DNA of 64,000 bases, taken from the NCBI GenBank assembly GCA_023974075.1, contig JAMFTG010000148.1, forward strand, positions 71,001 to 135,000, in the 5' to 3' direction. The notes beneath the pieces were generated by a model. It was not told the origin of the DNA and searched no databases. It saw only the letters and a program-made list of their open reading frames with translations. This stretch comes from Chaenocephalus aceratus. Lineage: Eukaryota; Chordata; Actinopteri; Perciformes; Channichthyidae. This document shows, piece after piece, positions 60,452 through 64,000 of the stretch (position 1 is the stretch's first letter; each line of letters begins with the position of its first letter). The translations under genes and the position numbers were made by a program.

Positions 60452-60534
<83 letters not shown>
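59980..60534. repeat. compound (CA)n / (CTCA)n microsatellite with repeated spacer
   Basis: Long CA runs are interrupted three times by GGGGAAAATACAGTACGT (about 60078, 60152 and 60301) and twice by (CTCA)n tracts (about 60193-60237 and 60411-60450). The repeated spacer shows that whole CA-plus-spacer segments were duplicated, first at 74 bp and then in a larger block. Confidence 0.97.
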
Positions 60535-60536
<2 letters not shown>

Positions 60537-62165
60537 GGCAATTTACACTTTGTCTCTGAGTTCCATCCCCCCTGACGTTACGGTACAAACTTAGTTTACG
60601 ATGGGGCCGCACGTGATTTAATATTACCGGATGACATAATGCGTTTAACAATGCACCTGGGTGAGTGTTATCAGTGAGCAATGGCTCGTAAAGTGTCATC
60701 GGTCCGCGGCAGGGACGCACGAGCGTGAGATTAGCTGACGTCAGCGATGAGTAACTGACCTGATTAGACCACTTTGATGAACACTGAGCGGGTTGTCTCT
60801 CACTCACTCGTTAGCTGCCTGAGCGGCACCGCGTAAGAACATTTGCTTGTATTCCAGATCGTCCCCACCTGCACACAGATTGAATCGGTGCCAGCAGAAG
60901 CACAAATGGCCTGATAGGAAGAACAGATGTGCAGCGTTTTCATGCAGTCCTTCTCAAATCATCCCATTCCTCACCATCTCTCGACGCCCCGAACATACCG
61001 TGGGACGAGGGCGAAGGTAGATACATTATTAATGTCCCCACAAAGCCATCTAAGAGCGCGGTCGCTCTGCCTCGTGCATACAGAGACAAAGCACGCCTAC
61101 GCAATTTATTATCAGTTTTATTGATTTCTCTCTTTTGGGTTGGGTGTCTGCGACTATATTGTACCCGGAATCTATTTTTCCCGCTTCCAAAATAAGTTAT
61201 GTGCGGCGAGGGAAGAGCCGGCGTTAGGCTGCCGAGGTGTTTCCACTTTTTCTTTTTTTAAAAGGATGCACTTGAATAACAATGAGGGAGACATGACAAT
61301 GGTGGATTGTGGTAAAAAGATATGCTGGAGTGAGACGAGGACCATCTCCCGTCCGAATGCGATGTATGACTCAGCTGGAGAATCCCGTGTCACGATCCGG
61401 CATGTTGATCAAAGGCTCGTACGGCGGCGCGGGATCCAGAAACACTGCAGTGAACCGGAGAACAGACAGCATCGCAGATCAATTATTCCACCGCTCCACA
61501 TTGTGCATCCTGCCCCCCCCCCCCCCCCCCCCGCCGCCACAACATGCAAGAATAATATGCATTCAAGTCAGACACTCGCTTTTATTGTCTTAAAGAAATG
61601 GAAAAGAAAAACAATTCAGTGCGTTTTCAAAGGCATCTCAAGGGGGACTTTTCCAGCCTCTCCGTCATATTTCAATGTCGCCGTGCAGGCCCACCAGGAA
61701 GACATGTAAATAATTAAGTAGAGACTTGGTCACAAGGTGTTGTATCTTCAAAATGAGCAATTACTTTCCTGCTCCTGGGACGGGGCGTTTATGGCGTCGG
61801 GTCAAAGGGGAAGACGAGCTCTGCAGGGCGAACCAGCTTCAAATCCCTCCATTACTGATCCATCATACAGCCTCGTGTGAGAACGGGGACCTTTAGACGC
61901 GGCTGTAAGCATCCATACGACTTCGCAGACGAGTCGTATCGAGCTAATGTTCTTCATCCAGCAACTGCTTCCTGGTGATGAACCTTAAACATCCTTGAAC
62001 CCTGATGTCGAAAGATCTTTAATCCGTCTCTTTCTATAGGAGGGCTGGAGTATTCCTTTTGACTTTGAAACCTCACTTTTGGCATTTAGGCAAACAACAG
62101 CTTGCTTTCTGCAATAAACATGACGGAGAGGGCGGAGCGAAGACAACCGACTGCTGCAGAAGACT
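60535..62165. other. gene-free stretch with a C20 run
   Basis: No gene was recognised. A run of 20 C lies at 61513-61532. The frame at 61140-61709 has no family features. Confidence 0.4.
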
Positions 62166-62166
62166 T

Positions 62167-62515
<349 letters not shown>

Positions 62516-62649
62516 CACACACACACACGCACACACACACAGCCCAAATCTGGCTGCAGCAAAGATAGGGGACCAGACAAGTGTAAAAATAACAAAAAAC
62601 AGGTTTATTTACAATAAAAAAATACTTTACCACTTAGCAAACCTTAAAC

Positions 62650-63059
62650 CAGGGGGGTCAAACTCAATTTCATCTCAGGCGACATTAGCATCATGGTTGA
62701 ACTCAAAGGGCCAGTTTTATATACATACAAAAAATACATATATAAATATTTAATATAAAATAATGTATTATGTTACATTATTGCCGTCTGCATTGGATTA
62801 TTATCGGATAGGGTAATAACTTAACAAGTCTCTTCAGTGAGAATGGCACAAAATGATTTAAAAAGAAAAGCCAAATTCTGAGAAAAAAAGTCAAATTTGA
62901 GATGCATTGTGGGACATGTAGTTTATGGGCAACGTGCTTCTGTAAATCGGCATGTAACCTTAAAATAAACATATTATATTCTTTGCAAGCTCTTGTGGGG
63001 CCACAGAAAATGAAGTCACGGGCCGGATTTGGCCCCCGGGCCTTGAGTTTGACACCCTG
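62650..63059 (-). mobile_element. hAT MITE, CAGGGGTGTCAAACTCA family, copy 4
   Basis: The left end is CAGGGGGGTCAAACTCA. The reverse complement of the right end is CAGGGTGTCAAACTCAAGG. The duplication CCTTAAAC is exact (62642-62649 and 63060-63067). Orientation is as in copy 1. It shares part of the extra segment of copy 2 (GTCAAATTTGAGATGCATTG). Confidence 0.93.
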
Positions 63060-63067
63060 CCTTAAAC

Positions 63068-64000
63068 AAACGTAAAACCCTAATTTATCCTCAATTTGAC
63101 TCTAAATGGAAACCATCATTTACTAAAGTATCAAACTGTACGGAGAAGTCTAGAATCTACAGATTGAGGACATACAGCCATTAGTTAAGTGTTTAGTTCT
63201 AGGTTCCTTTTCTCATAGACTTCTATACAATCAGATTTTAATCATTGGCTTAATTTCCGGTTGGATCTTCCTCCTCTCTCGCTTCTTTTTACCCCTCCTC
63301 TTATGTTGCCACTCTCCACAGGTGATTACGGGTAAGAGCTGGGAAAGGTCACCAGTTTAACTCAGGTAGGAGTATTTGATGGAGAGGATTGACATTTAAA
63401 TTACATGTGAAAGGAATGATGGTGGGTTTGATATAAGAGAAGGAAAGAAAATCCGCTCAAAGTGCCGTCTCTATGCCGCCGTCGCCAAAATTAGCCCAGA
63501 AAGCACAAAAATAACCTCTTTTCTGCGGGTTGGAGGTAGAAATGCGAACACAGCCATTACGCGACCTAATATAAATCGGGAGAGAAGTAATCCAGACATA
63601 TGGTGCCGTTTAATCCGTCCTGTTAAAGCAAACCTTGTAAAATGTGGCATCTGTTTCTTTAATAGGCTTAAAGAGGAAAGACCTTGTCCCAACCGTACCC
63701 TCCCACCCCAGGTGTTTCGTGCACGTCAATGCGTCTGCAGAGCGCCAACGATCTGCTCCCGTAATCACAAGCAAATCTTGTTTTCAATAATTAGCCGACA
63801 GACAAAAAGGAGAGAAACCTCATTTTCCCACGAGACTCTGCGCCGCCACACGATCAATATAATGAATGTCTAATGTAGAATTAAAAACATGTTGAGGTTC
63901 CCTTTGAATCCATATCTGCTGTCAGGGTGCACGCTAATAAACGTGCACGGCAGAGACGCTACGATGAACTAGGGGGGTTTTATTAATCACCTGTCCTGTA
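63068..64000. other. gene-free stretch to the window end
   Basis: No gene was recognised. About 63690-63960 has AATTAGCC/TAATCAC words and a balanced composition that could be regulatory, which is a guess. Confidence 0.4.

Overview
This is a gene-poor window of a ray-finned fish genome, probably a percomorph-type teleost. The reasons are one intact vertebrate gene (socs6) with fish-like sequence, long (CA)n tracts, many small hAT-like DNA transposons, 3' fragments of L2-like and RTE/Rex3-like LINEs, and interspersed repeats of a type seen across teleosts. There is nothing bacterial or viral in it. No species can be named from the sequence alone.

Layout. 1-2260 is a 15-bp minisatellite and 2510-3870 a purine-rich GGA-type array. 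5235-7472 is a hAT-like element with a 37-bp minisatellite inside it. 9441-10017 is an antisense L2-like LINE tail and 10563-11451 a terminal-inverted-repeat element. About 11.8-18.3 kb is the socs6 transcription unit: candidate 5' UTR exons, a single coding exon at 13921-15522, and a 2.8-kb 3' UTR ending at an AATAAA. Just downstream, 18570-20300 is an array of 24 units of 72 bp, most of them carrying CACGTG. The remaining ~43 kb has no gene I can recognise. It holds eight more hAT-like elements, LINE fragments, two elements with TTAA at the ends, a pair of related dispersed repeats that each contain a 15-bp minisatellite, a 117-bp minisatellite, and long CA tracts. A short signal-peptide-like ORF at 20920-21084 is the only other candidate coding feature.

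Two themes stand out. First, nine minisatellite arrays cover roughly 12 kb, close to a fifth of the window, and at least five lie inside recognisable mobile or dispersed elements. In the hAT-like element at 5.2 kb the unit resembles the element's own subterminal sequence. Second, nine hAT-like insertions can be delimited by terminal inverted repeats and 8-bp target duplications, four of them exact. Five of the nine targets fit the nnnTAnnn pattern described for Buster-type hATs.

For socs6, the leader predicted by splice signals carries several upstream AUGs. One opens a 40-residue uORF that overlaps the main start codon, which suggests strong translational control. In human, SOCS6 borders a large gene desert before CBLN2 and NETO1. 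The empty, repeat-filled DNA downstream of socs6 here fits that arrangement, but this is inference.
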